Shown piece by piece: positions 12,601 through 22,985 of a stretch of DNA of 64,000 nucleotides (the stretch's first letter is position 1; every line of letters begins with the position of its first letter). A program made the position numbers and the translations under genes. Location of the stretch: the NCBI GenBank assembly GCA_963682175.1, contig OY821787.1, positions 12,068,501 through 12,132,500 on the forward strand, in the 5' to 3' direction. Source of the stretch: Triglochin maritima. Taxonomy: Eukaryota; Streptophyta; Magnoliopsida; Alismatales; Juncaginaceae. The notes below the pieces were generated by a model. The model saw only the letters and a program-made list of their open reading frames with translations, ran no database searches and was not told where the DNA came from.

Positions 12601-13974
12601 CCTCTTATCCCAGTGAATAACACACCAGTGAATGAGAACTTTCCAGATGAACAAATTATGGTTGTGTCTGGTGAACCATGGTTCGCCGATATAGTCAATT
12701 TCTTAGTAACTGGTGTGACCCCGACTGAATGGTCTAAGAACGATCAAGCCAAATTTAGATCCCTAGTGAAGAATTTTTATTGGGATGACCCATATCTTTT
12801 CAAGTATTGTTCGGATCAAATCATTAGGAGATGTGTTCCTGAGGAGGAATTTTCAAGTGTTCTATCTTTTTGTCATGACCAAGCATGTGGAGGACATTTT
12901 GGAGCTAAGAAAACCGAGGCCAAAGTTTTACAGTGTGGATTTTATTGGCCCACCCTATTTAAGGATGCATTTGCATTTTGTAATTCTTGCTCTAGATGTC
13001 AAATGCTAGGAAAACTCTCTCGTAGAGACGTAATGCCTTTGCACCCTATTCTCATAGTTGATATCTTCGATGTTTGGGGCATCGATTTTATGGGCCCGTT
13101 TCCAATGTCTTTTGGGAAGGAGCATATCTTGCTAGTTGTGGACTATGTGTCCAAGTGGGTTGAGGCTATCCCTACAAAATCCAATGATGACAAAGTTGTT
13201 GTAAAATTTCTAAGGGAGAATATTTTCTCCTGATTCGGTACTTCACGTACCATTATCAGTGACCAGGGTACTCATTTTTGTAATAGATCATTTGAAGCTT
13301 TGATGAGAAAATATTCAATAACTCATAAGTTAGCTACCGCGTATCACCCTCAAACAAGTGGACAAGTTGAGGTTTCCAATAGACAAATCAAGCAAAGTCT
13401 GGAAAAGACGGTTAATGCCTCACGTAAGGATTGGTCTGTAAGAATTAATGATGCGTTGTGGGCCTATCAGACCGCTTTCAAGACCTATTTAGGAATGTCC
13501 CCTTACCAGTTAGTCTATGGAAAAGTGTGCCACTTACCGGTCGAATTGGAGCACAGAGCCCTTTGGGCTATTAAGCAACTGAATATGGATTTAGAGGCAG
13601 CCGGTAATGCTCGAAAATTTGATTTAGTTGAGCTTGAGGAAATAAGAAATGAGGCGTATGAGAATGCTAAAATTTATAAGGAAAAGACCAAGGTTTTTCA
13701 TGATAAATCCATCGTTAGGAAATCTTTTTCTCCTGGAGAGTTGGTCCTTCTCTATAATTCTCACCTTCATCTTTTTTCCGGCAAACTCAAGAGTCATCGG
13801 ACCGGCCCTTTCATGATCAAAACCGTTTTCCCTCACGAAGCGGTCGAGATCAGTATTCCGGAGAACGGTGAAAACTTTAAAGTTAACGGGCATCGAATGA
13901 AGCCCTACTTAAATCGTCCCTCCAATGTTGCAGAGGAAGTTGTGTTTTTACACGCAATTCCTCATTTTGATTAA
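12601..13974 (+). pseudogene. C1 integrase, broken by one stop
   Basis: A zinc-binding H2C2 region ([12 protein letters not shown] then CNSCSRCQ, 12888-13005) precedes the core, with Asp in [10 protein letters not shown], Asp in IISDQGTHF and Glu in GQVEVSNRQ; all three catalytic residues are present. The C-terminal part ([32 protein letters not shown]) has no chromodomain that I can see. TGA at 13231-13233 splits the frame. It would insert the cDNA into the genome. Confidence 0.88.
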
Positions 13975-14107
13975 GTTTTAGTTTATTTCTTAAAAAAAAC
14001 AAAAAAAAACAAAGAAACCGTACATGACTTATTTTTGGAGAACGGTGGGAGTACTTGACTTATTTTTCTAAATCTAACGTATACCACTTTAGCAGCATTC
14101 TATCACC

Positions 14108-14840
14108 ATGGTGTTTTCCGAGAAGAACTTCAACCCGTTGCTTGTTAGTGATCAATATGGAACCTACTTTTACGACGAAATCATAGCACGGAGTTGGAGC
14201 TACTTGGTCCATAATAACAATGATGTTTACTGCCCTAGCTTAGTGGAGGAGTTCTATAGCAGTATCACTAACATAGACCTGGACAGTGGGTACATTTTAC
14301 TGAATTGGAGAAACAAAGTCTGGGCGATTGACCTCCACATCATCTCCAACTTGACTGACATACCACAAGGGGGCTCCATTTTGCCATCCGAGGAACTCAG
14401 TTTCTATCGGTCACTCATGGGACCAGATTGTGTGCTTAGTCGTGATCGGGGTATCAAGGGCACATCCATGTACTGGAATGTCTTTACAGCATGTAGGTGG
14501 GCATGCCAAAACGTCACGAGTAATACCCACAACACTTCTTTTTGCACCGTTGAGATGGGCATCGTTCACTCCCTGATGACCCGACATGCTCCCTTGTACA
14601 GTGGAACGAGAGACATCCTCCTATCGTGGCACTATAGCGGACCTTTGGACACCTCCTGAAATGGAGGATGCTATGCAATCAAGTGAGTCGTCTGAAGACT
14701 TCGCAACATTCTGGACTCAGTCAACCCCCGAAAACACTGACGAGCATAGGTCCCGAATGTGGGGCGGGATGAAGCGCCTCAATAGCAAACTGAACAAAGC
14801 ACTCTCCGACCGTGGACAGTCGTCATTCCGAAGGCGGTAA
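14108..14840 (+). pseudogene. C1 extra frame after integrase (Athila-type, function unknown)
   Basis: ATG at 14108 opens 183 codons in one frame, overlapping at 14586 with a second frame that runs to 14840, so a frameshift probably lies near 14590-14660. Sequence such as SLVEEFYSSITN, ILLNWRNKVWAIDLHIIS and LTDIPQGG resembles the 'putative plant transposon protein' region found after pol in Athila-like elements; I make that link from memory. No signal peptide or membrane helix is evident, so I do not call it an envelope. The tail (SKLNKALSDRGQSSFRRR) is basic. Confidence 0.5.
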
Positions 14841-15901
14841 CTTTATTATTTTTTGCATTGCCTATATTATCTAATTTTGCATACATTGGGGACAATGCAC
14901 GGAATAGGTGTAGGGAGGTGACTAGTTATATACTTATCTGTTTTATTTTTATTTCTCCAAAAAAACAAAAACAATGTTTCATGACTTAGCTTAAGATTTA
15001 ACTAGCAAAACCCGAGTACAATTGCATTGAGTTTTTGTTCCTTATTATATAGTTTTGCTTGTAGAAACTATGACATAAATCTAAGTTCCAAATAAATAAC
15101 CCATTACCCTTTAAGACATGTATGCACTTAAATTGGATGAATCAAATCTTTGAAGTGGTTGATAAAAAGCAGAGGTTGAGGAAAAATATACCGGGAAGTG
15201 TGGACTTCTGATAGCAATTAAGCCTTGAGGAAAATAAAAGGGGAATAAAAGTAAGGAAAGCACATATTGCAAAATGATTACAAAAGCCCAAGCCTTCGAG
15301 TCAGTGGTCCGTAGGGGTATCTTGAAACCCGGTAACTTGAGTCTGCCAGCTCGGGATTATCGACCAAACTCGCTACACGAATGCAAAAGGGTAAAATTAT
15401 CAAATAAGAAAATATGTTGAATCACGGGGAATTATTACTGTAAGATACTCAAGGCCCAAAGTTAGAAGAATGATCAATGCCATGGTTGATCCAAATGATA
15501 CTTCACCACCAGAGGAGGCGTGCAAAATGATTTAAGTGATAACATGTGTAGAAGGGTTAGTGGTGTGAATGTGGGAGGAACAAAGACCAAGTCAGAATTT
15601 TTATGAGTTAGATTTATATAATGAGCATGCAAGAATTCTAAGTGAAATGTATAAGGTTGAGGTGGAGATATTGAAAGGTATTAATGAAATATTGAATTAA
15701 GACTTTGTGGGTGTGTCAACTAAAAACCCTCACGAGACAAAACTCGTCCTCTAAGGAAACTTAGGGGTTTAAAGGCTTGTTTCACATGCTAAGTGCAACC
15801 GTGATTCCTACGAAAGTGAGTTAGGATTTCCTTGCTTTCATACTTATATTTCACATGTTTTGTTTTGCTCGAGACTAGCAAAATCTATGTGTAGCGGTAT
15901 T
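14841..15901 (+). other. C1 3' untranslated region
   Basis: About 1.06 kb without a gene. A G-rich block at 14885-14922 (GGGGACAATGCACGG then GGTGTAGGGAGG) matches similar blocks in B1, B5 and C2 and may be an internal polypurine tract. The folded-RNA candidate sits at 15732-15826. The terminal purine tract before the LTR (GTGTAGCGGTATT) is degraded. Confidence 0.6.
15732..15826 (+). promoter_or_regulatory. Candidate structured RNA element, C1 copy
   Basis: Four successive hairpins can be drawn. H1 is ACGAG-acaaaa-CTCGT (15732-15747). H2 is CCTCTAAG-GAAA-CTTAGGGG (15748-15767), eight pairs with one G-T. H3 is GTTTCAC/GTGCAAC (15779-15799), six of seven pairs. H4 is TCCTA/TAGGA (15806-15826). 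The H2 loop GAAA is a GNRA tetraloop. Matching blocks occur in C2, B1, B5 and B6. The position, just upstream of the 3' LTR in the sense strand, suggests a role in element RNA; the function is unknown. Confidence 0.55.
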
Positions 15902-17171
15902 TGATGCATTGCATACATTCCATCATATGTCTTTCATTTAGATTATTTTTATATAAATAAATGCTACTAAGGTATTGTTTTGAGCAATTGTGCAGAATTC
16001 AGGAGATACAATGCAATTTACCAATATTCGAGCTAAAACGCGTGCAATGGACTCAAATAGATCACAAAGACCAATTAGCTAGAGATCCAAGCTCAAGTTG
16101 AAATCCAAGTGATTGCATAAAAAGCCAGGGACCTCATCGCAAATTACAAGGACTAAAAAGTTATTTTGGAGGAGTATTCAAGAAGAAATCAAATTCGGAT
16201 CTCCAAAGATATGCAATAATTGATTTAGACGCGTGGAGGCCATCTTGAACATACCAAAAACACACCCGCAAAATCACAAATTGATTTGGACCATCCATGC
16301 GGCGATTCCGCCGCATCTGACGGTCAATGTGCGGTGGAAATGCCGCACGGTTTGCGATCCGTGCCCCTTATTTTCGTCCAGTTGTGTCATAGCACGTGTC
16401 CTTCCTTATGCATACTTTGGGTTCCTTGTAGCGGCTATAAATAGTCCCGAAATATTGTTGTAAGGGGAACTTTGAACTTTTTTTGTATTCCATTCTATAG
16501 CAATAAAATTCTGCCCATTTATTTCTCCCTTGTCTTTGTCGTTCGTAAGCTTAGTTTTAGATTAATATTTCATGTTCTTAGTTCCAGTAGAGTAATTTAG
16601 TTGTTCTTTATTCTTCTCTTACAATAATTTGTTGCATGCTTAGAATAATTGCATTTGTTTTCGTAGATCGTAGTTTAGTATAATATTTCTTTTTTTCGTA
16701 GTCTCTCGATGATCTCCATGACCCCTTCTCCCCATCTTCTCCCCATGGGTTTCTAAAGCCCTCCAAAGGGTGGGGGTGACGGATTTAGGGTTAGAGAAGA
16801 GAGATCGTTTTTATTTTAATTTCTTGTTAGTGTTTTGATCATATGAGTTTTTGTTAAATCAATTATCATATGATGCTTAATATCTCACTTGATTTATAAT
16901 AATTTTCGTGATTTCTAATCTAACTCGAAGATTCATAACTCCCACCCGGTGGACTCCCATCCATAGTTGTTTCTTCTTAGTTTTTGTTTTTGTTGTTCTT
17001 GCTTTAGAAAAATTAAAAAATCCAAAAATCTCAAACCAACCCTATTTCTCTTTTTCTTTCCTTAATCAAAAATCACAAAAATATAAGAATCTCTCCCTCC
17101 TTGTGTTCGACCCGTACTTACCGCTTCTTCATCGATGCCGTGCACTTGCGGTATAAATAAAAATCTCATCA
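15902..17171 (+). repeat. C1 3' LTR
   Basis: 1,270 bp, TGATGCATTGC...CTCATCA, very similar to 5832-7102. It carries the palindrome pair (16297-16316 and 16329-16348) and TATAAATA at 16436-16443, and is followed by the right target duplication cctac at 17172-17176. Confidence 0.93.
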
Positions 17172-18567
17172 CCTACAAGGCGAGGCTTGTAGCAAAAGGT
17201 TTCACTCAAGTTCAAGGAATTGACTATGATGAAACTTTTTCACCTGTTGCCATGTTCAAGTCTATTCGGATTATGCTCGCTATTGCCGCATTTCATGATT
17301 ATGAGATATGGCAAATGGATGTCAAAACGACGTTCCTTAATGGGAACTTGGAGGAGGATGTGTACATGGTACAACCTCAAGGTTTTGAAGATCCAGAGAA
17401 TAGCGAGAAAGTATGCAAGCTTCAAAGATCCATTTATGGATTGAAGCAAGTATCAAGGAGTTGGAACAAACGCTTAGACGAAGAAGTCAAAAAGATTCAC
17501 TTCGTCCAAAGTAAGGAAGAACCTTGTATATACAAGAAGGTTAGTGGGAGCCACATAGTGTTCTTGATCTTATATGTCGATGACATACTCCTCATGGGAA
17601 ATCATATACCTTTGCTTGAGCAAACGAGAAGTTCATTGAAATCTGCATTTTCGATGAAAGACATGGGTGAGGCTCAATACATCTTGGGAATCAAGATATA
17701 TAGAGATAGATCCTGTAGACTCATTGGCCTAAGTAAACGTACGTACATTGACAAGGTCTTGTAAAGGTTCAGCATGAACAACTCCAAAAAGGGCAGTGTG
17801 CCAATGAGTATGGGTGTGCAACTCAAGAATTCTCAACGTGTTGAATCACGTAAAGACTTGGAGTACATGAAAGATATCCCTTATGCTTCGGCAATAGGAT
17901 TGATCATGTACGTGATGACTTGCACAAGACCCGATGTCTCGTATGCTCTTAGCGTGACAAGTCGTCACCAATCCAACGCAGGTCCCGAGCATTGGACTGC
18001 AGTCAAGAATATTCTGAGGTACCTTAACCGGAGCAAAGATAAGTTTCTTGTTTATGGAGGACAAAGGGAATTAATAGCCGAGGGCTATTCGGATGCGAGT
18101 TTCATGAGTGATCCCGACGATAGAAGGTCGCAATCAGGATACGTCTACCTTCTGAATGGTGGAGCTGTGAGTTGGCGTAGTTGGAAGCAAAGCACTACGG
18201 TTGACTCAACCACCGCTTCCGAAGTAATGGTTGTCGCTGAAGCGAGCAAGGAAGGAGTGTGGATTAAGAAGTTCCTTGAAGAGCTTGGAGTAGTTCCCTC
18301 GAGCGAGGGACCAGTAGAGCTATTTTGCGATAATAGTGCATCTATCTCGCAAATCAAGGATCCCAAATCACACCACAAGTGAAGTACATGGATCGTAAGT
18401 ACTTTGTCACACATGACTTCATTGACGAGGGCAAAATAAATCTGTTGTGGGTGGACACAAACAGCAACACAGCTGATCCATTCACCAAACCCTTATCCCA
18501 AGCCAAGGGCGAAATGCATTTAGAGTCCATGGGTCTGAGGAACCATGTAGATTGGCTTGATGAGTGA
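17172..18567 (+). pseudogene. A1 reverse transcriptase (rest) and RNase H, broken
   Basis: Resumes A1 pol after C1. RT blocks: KARLVAKGFTQVQGIDYDETF, WQMDVKTTFLNG, YGLKQ and the catalytic ILYVDDILLMG near 17570. RNase H: ADASF-like SDASFMSDPDD, then VELFCDNSASISQI and KYFVTHDFIDEGKINLLWV. TAA at 17762-17764 interrupts the frame. A one-base loss near 18380 shifts the frame after DPKSHHK; the matching A2 site has one more A. The region ends at TGA 18565-18567. Confidence 0.88.
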
Positions 18568-18637
18568 TTAGAGAGGGTTACCCTAGTTATTATTGTTTTA
18601 TACATTGAGAATGTATGTGAGAGAAAACTTTGATAAC

Positions 18638-18648
18638 AAGTGGGAGAT
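18638..18648 (+). promoter_or_regulatory. A1 polypurine tract
   Basis: AAGTGGGAGAT directly before the 3' LTR start TGAAAGG. The same tract precedes the A2 3' LTR at 47132-47142. This is the expected plus-strand primer for cDNA synthesis. Confidence 0.8.
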
Positions 18649-19992
18649 TGAAAGGAATGTGTTCTAAAAGTTTTACTTTTATATGCCAATTATTATGAAT
18701 TGAATGTACAAACATTTTGTTCCTTGATTATAGTATTCATCTTTTGGAAGTGTTAAGGAAGAGGTGTTTGGTCCTTAACCGTAGAGATCTAAAAGATAAT
18801 GGTTTACATAAATTAAAAGTTATTCACAATCACAGTAGTTAACATGGAACATTAATTACCGAGATAAGATTGTCGTGTTGGTCATCGATTGTTGTATCTC
18901 TACAAATAATTGACGACACGAGTATATAAAAGAGGAAAAGATTACTTTTATATATTGAATAGACCTAACAAGTAAAACATTATGAAATTGTGTTTCGTGT
19001 CATTAATGTTTTTACTGTGTCTTGGATCCTAAGATATGAGACTTATATCTTTTCACTCAAGAAGTGTTTAATTTGATTATTGTCAAAAGCTACCAATGAG
19101 TGTAGTGATAACGGCAATAGTTCGTTGAACATGACTTGTACTGGAAAAGATAGCTAGTCAAATGATTATCATTGTCCCTCTTAATTGAGTGATGATATTA
19201 GTGGGCCCATTGATAAAGCAAAATTATAATGTGCACAATGTGACTTGAGTTAAGTCACATAGTTATAATTAGCTTAGAGAGATCAAGAAATAAATATAAT
19301 ACAAAGGTGACACATTTCTACTTTGTATATATTCTTAATATCATGAGGCAAGGGACAGACACAAGTGGTGCACTTACATCACTAAATGGATCGTGTTTTA
19401 GTTCAGGTGGAACAAAGACATCTATGCTAATTGGGTGACTATAATGTGTAGCTAGATACCGCTTATAGTCTGAGATATTAAGTGTTTAATATCACTACCA
19501 ATTAGGCTTAGATCCTCCCATAGGTCACACCACAAAACTGGGAAACAAGATGTTTGATTTTAAGTTCATATGATGTGTCAGGTTTCTTGTGAAAATGGGA
19601 CACATGTGGTGAATTAATTAAAATCAATATGTTATGAGAATTAACATAATTAGAATCATAATAAATTCATATAAGGTATATATAATGGGGTGTAATAATT
19701 TAATATTACATATGATAATATATATAGGATGTGAATTGCTAAAAACCCCAAAAGATCAAATTTTGTTGGAAATAAATCCAAAATTTGATAAAGGTAAAAT
19801 CTGGGTCAAACACGGTGAACCGTTCATTGTGAAGTCGACCGTGGCATCTTCGGATCGGTTAACCGAATAGGGAACGGGTAAGCGCAATTGATTGACCGAG
19901 ATTGCCCAGAGTGCCTGGACAATCGGGTTCGGTTAACCGATTGGAAATGGTCAACCGAGAAGTAGTGTTTTCAGTAGACCGAACGTGACCCG

Positions 19993-21548
19993 TGTAGGAT
20001 CGTGTGGGTTATGGGTCCACTAATCACTATTAAGCTAATCACAATTGAACCCTTATTAACTACTTGGTTGATCGATTAAAGAATTGCAGCGGAAATTAAA
20101 CTAAATCAACCACAAGTAGAAAGGTAATGCAAACCACAAGAAGACACGTCGGTTTTATAGAGGTTCGGCCGCACCTACATCCTCTCTTGCAAGCCCCTCT
20201 CGAATCTCCGTTCGAGCCCCTCTTGCGTCTTCACTATGCCTCCCGGTTCCGGGCCGGGAGCAACGCCTTTTACAAGTCTTCAAGCTCGCGAACAACCCTC
20301 GCCGAGCTTGGCACCACCTCTCACAAACCGAGAGAATCACTTCGGGCTTTCACCGAAGTCCTTGCTTCTTTGTCTTGGGCTTTCACAAAGACCCTTGCTC
20401 TCTTTACAACAAATGTAACTTGAGTGGGATTCACTCTCTAATTGAGCACACTTTGAGTAGGATGAGTATATGATCACTAAGTGTGGATTTAGGCTTGTGG
20501 AGTGAAATTGGGAGCTTTGAGGATTGAGAGTTTCTCTCTAATGAATTGGACAATTGGAAGTTGGAGAGTTGTGTTAACAACATGTCTTGATCCTCTATTT
20601 ATAAGATCCTAAAGATTTCTAGCCGTTTGGACAAGATTTGATTGAGTTTTGTGCAAGATACACAAGGCAGAAAATCGGGCTGCAAATCTGTCCAGAACCG
20701 GTCGACCGAAACTACTAAACCGGTTGACCGTTCACTTGATTTCAAGGAGAACGGTCGAACAAAAGAATATTCGGTCGAACAAACGAGCTAGAACTTCACT
20801 CTACTTAAGTGAATCGGTCGAACCAAAGTAAGGGGCGGTCGACCGTTCAGGGGATTCGGTTGAGATAAAGGTCCAACGGTCGAACGAAGAATGAGTCGAC
20901 CGATAGCAGGGAATTTTGTTTCTTGAAGAAATGTTCAACCGGTCGACCGAATCAAGGTCGTCGTTCGACCGGTTACCGAATGTATTTTGGGGTTAAGTTT
21001 GTTTTATACGAATACGACCGTTATAGGAATACGACAAGAAAAACGGCCATATTAAAATCTGGGATCGGTCAACCGAAAAGGTAAAACCGGTCGACCGGTA
21101 GAGTTCGGTAAAATCACTGTGGAGAGTCTGTTATAAACCGGTCGAACTGAGAACTGGTTCGGTCGACCGGTTTCACAGAGGAATTCTGGATTTAGGTTTT
21201 AAGTGATTTCCGACTAAGGTTTGGGTGATCTAATGGAGTCCAAATGATATGAGATTTTGTGTGTGACTCCTACAGGGAACCTAGTGTGTAAGTGATTAGT
21301 TTTTAACTCTTGTATGCTCAATTTACACATGTTCCTAAGACTCAAAATAAAATCAAGATTACAAGTCTTCATATAGCTTTATTACAAATCTTGACTTGAT
21401 TTCCTTCCTTCCATGAGTCTTGATCACCTGTAGAGGTTAGCACATCTAATATATATGCAATGCAATATGTGTGCTACTCTACATTACTTATGATTAAGAT
21501 TAGGTTGATTAAATCATCAAAACAAGGATTAAGGCCAAAAAGCCAACA
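19993..21548 (-). mobile_element. S4: solo LTR of the Sirevirus-like family
   Basis: 1,556 bp inserted in the A1 3' LTR with acccg on both sides (19988-19992 and 21549-21553). On the minus strand it runs TGTTGGC...GATCCTACA, the same ends as the S3 LTRs. There is no internal region, so the element has collapsed by LTR-LTR recombination. Small frames within it are not genes. Both ends and the duplication are exact. Confidence 0.92.
20697..21176. promoter_or_regulatory. CGGTCGACCG palindrome cluster in S4
   Basis: A dense cluster of the palindrome and one-base variants, such as CCGGTCGACCGAAA near 20698, GGCGGTCGACCGTTC near 20835, CCGGTCGACCGAATC near 20939 and TTCGGTCGACCGGTT near 21160. It lies upstream of the LTR's TATA region (TATTTATA on the plus strand near 20595), so it sits in U3. 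Confidence 0.75.
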
Positions 21549-22365
21549 ACCCGGTCATCCGATGACTATGTTCCAGGAGCGATCTTGGTGGGTCAAAGGT
21601 AAACCGATTACAAGACGTGGTTCGTCTGAATTATTCTTGGGAATTTTTCTCATACAGATTCGGTCGACCGTCTAGCTCACGATGCACCGAACACGTGTTT
21701 TTTTAACCGAATAATACTCGGTCTACCGAACAAGAACGATTCTACCTGAATTATTAAGAGATTAATTAAATCATGGGTGGAATAATTCTAGATTTAATTA
21801 AAACGTTTTTTGTGGGTGATTAAGTGGAATTCAGAGATTAATTTTAAGAGGAAAAAACAAGGGATCATGGCTAAATAATAGCTCTTGATAAGGATGTTTT
21901 GGGAGCCTCTAAAAGGGCACCTATTCCTACTTGTTTTAAACTAATACAAAAAACTTTCTCTCATTAATCTCTCCCTAATCACCACGAAATTTCTCTTAGT
22001 AAAATTAAGTTTGGAGATTAGAATCTCAGGAGACTTAAATAGGGGTTATTAGCTTGATTCTAAACCTTGTTAGAGATTGATTGGCTAGCTCCTTTCTCTC
22101 TAACCTTGTTTAGAGTTTGGTGAACACTCGGAGGCAATTCCGTGGGCGACACAACGTGCAACGTGACTCTGGATTATCAAAAGGTTTTAGAGAACCTTTA
22201 GGTATGATTCTCCTTTGTGATTTATTTTAATAAATGTAGGATTGCATGTTATTAGAATAAAACACAAATAGATGTACATAAAATTGCTGAAAATATGAAA
22301 ACGATCTTGTATGATGTATTAAAAATTTATAAATATATACATACATGGGGACACGAAATCCTACA

Positions 22366-22446
22366 GTGGTATCAGAGCTTTTAGTTCATATTTTGAAACC
22401 GGTACAAGAGCTTTTAGTTCCTATCAGAGCTTTTAGTTCATCAGTG
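22366..22446. other. Rearrangement junction with patchwork filler
   Basis: After the A1 3' LTR come a second primer site (TGGTATCAGAGC, 22367-22378) and leader sequence up to 22396, matching 1642-1672. Then AGAGCTTTTAGTTC appears again twice (near 22408 and 22425), mixed with GGTACAAGAG, which is the start of the adjoining B LTR fragment. Alternating pieces of the two flanks are typical of double-strand break repair by template switching. Confidence 0.7.
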
Positions 22447-22985
22447 GGGTACAAGAGAGGAGAGAGAGTTCTATTTATAGTCATAGAAAAAGGTAATCCG
22501 GGACAAACCCCCAGTATGGGACTAATCAAATACCAAAAATAGACTAAATACACACTAGTACACGACCCTACGAAATCTTAGCGGATCCATATCAAAACAG
22601 ACCGCCAATCAGCGGTCTTGGACCACCAATTGGCAGTCTATATTGTTTGGATCTGGCCGTTGTTTCGTGTGGGCTTTTCTGGATGTCTTTGTTGGTCTTT
22701 GATGCATCTACTTTGCTTTTTGGAGCTCCGACCCGAATAGAATTTCCAAAATACTCCCCATGATGGTGTGAAATATTCTTGTTTGCTCATTGGTCCTTCG
22801 ATCTTACATTTAGGTCCTTCGATCTTGCATCCTAGTCCTCGAGTCTCTCAACTCAGTCATTTTCCCTGCTATTAGGTCCATTTATAGTCTCTCCTTCTCA
22901 AACCTACTTATTCCTAAAAACTAAACAATAAACTTGTTACATAGAATTATTTGGGTGAAAGATATGCATAAAATGATGTCAATCA
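22443..22985 (-). repeat. B3: partial B-family LTR
   Basis: The minus strand begins TGATTGACATCATT at 22985 and runs left through U3 to just past the TATA region (TATTTATA on the plus strand near 22471), where it is cut by the junction. It carries palindromes GACCGC/GCGGTC at 22600-22617 and GACCACCAATTGG... at 22621-22638. It abuts the protease codons of B1, so it probably marks an insertion there. Confidence 0.8.

Larger units (their letters stand above)
5832..17171 (+). mobile_element. C1: Ty3/Gypsy (Athila-like) element, full length, decayed
   Basis: An 11,340 bp element flanked by cctac. LTRs are 5832-7102 and 15902-17171, followed internally by a tRNA-Asp-type primer site, a long leader, gag-protease, reverse transcriptase, RNase H, integrase and an extra frame after integrase. 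The integrase comes last in pol, which is Gypsy order. The primer site, the Gag type and the post-integrase frame point to the Athila-like branch. At least eight in-frame stops and two frameshifts disable it. The two LTRs are very similar by eye, so it is younger than A1. Confidence 0.93.
18649..22365 (+). repeat. A1 3' LTR, split by solo LTR S4
   Basis: TGAAAGG...CCTACA, about 2,156 bp after removing S4 and its duplicated acccg. The right half (21554-22365) aligns with 800-1641. Palindrome copies remain at 19855-19985 and 21660-21735, mostly degraded. The TATA box reads TCTAAAA near 21909. Confidence 0.9.
1..22396 (+). mobile_element. A1: Ty1/Copia LTR retrotransposon, broken and nested
   Basis: A plus-strand Copia element: 5' LTR (its first part lies before the window), Met-tRNA-type primer site, leader, gag-pol, polypurine tract and 3' LTR. 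Domain order is Gag, protease, integrase, reverse transcriptase, RNase H, which is the Copia order. C1 splits the reverse transcriptase gene and solo LTR S4 splits the 3' LTR. The gag-pol frame has several in-frame stops and one frameshift, so it is non-autonomous now. The 3' LTR is followed by a second primer site and 18 bp more of internal sequence, so A1 was once joined to another copy. The Copia lineage is not assigned. Confidence 0.9.

Noticed and set aside
14108..14659. Calling the C1 post-integrase frame an envelope gene
   Set aside because: No signal peptide, transmembrane segment or cleavage motif can be seen.
20127..20423. Several overlapping frames rich in Arg, Ser and Pro
   Set aside because: They fall in solo LTR S4 and related LTRs (39440, 57200 and 62204 regions), where the non-coding sequence has few stops.
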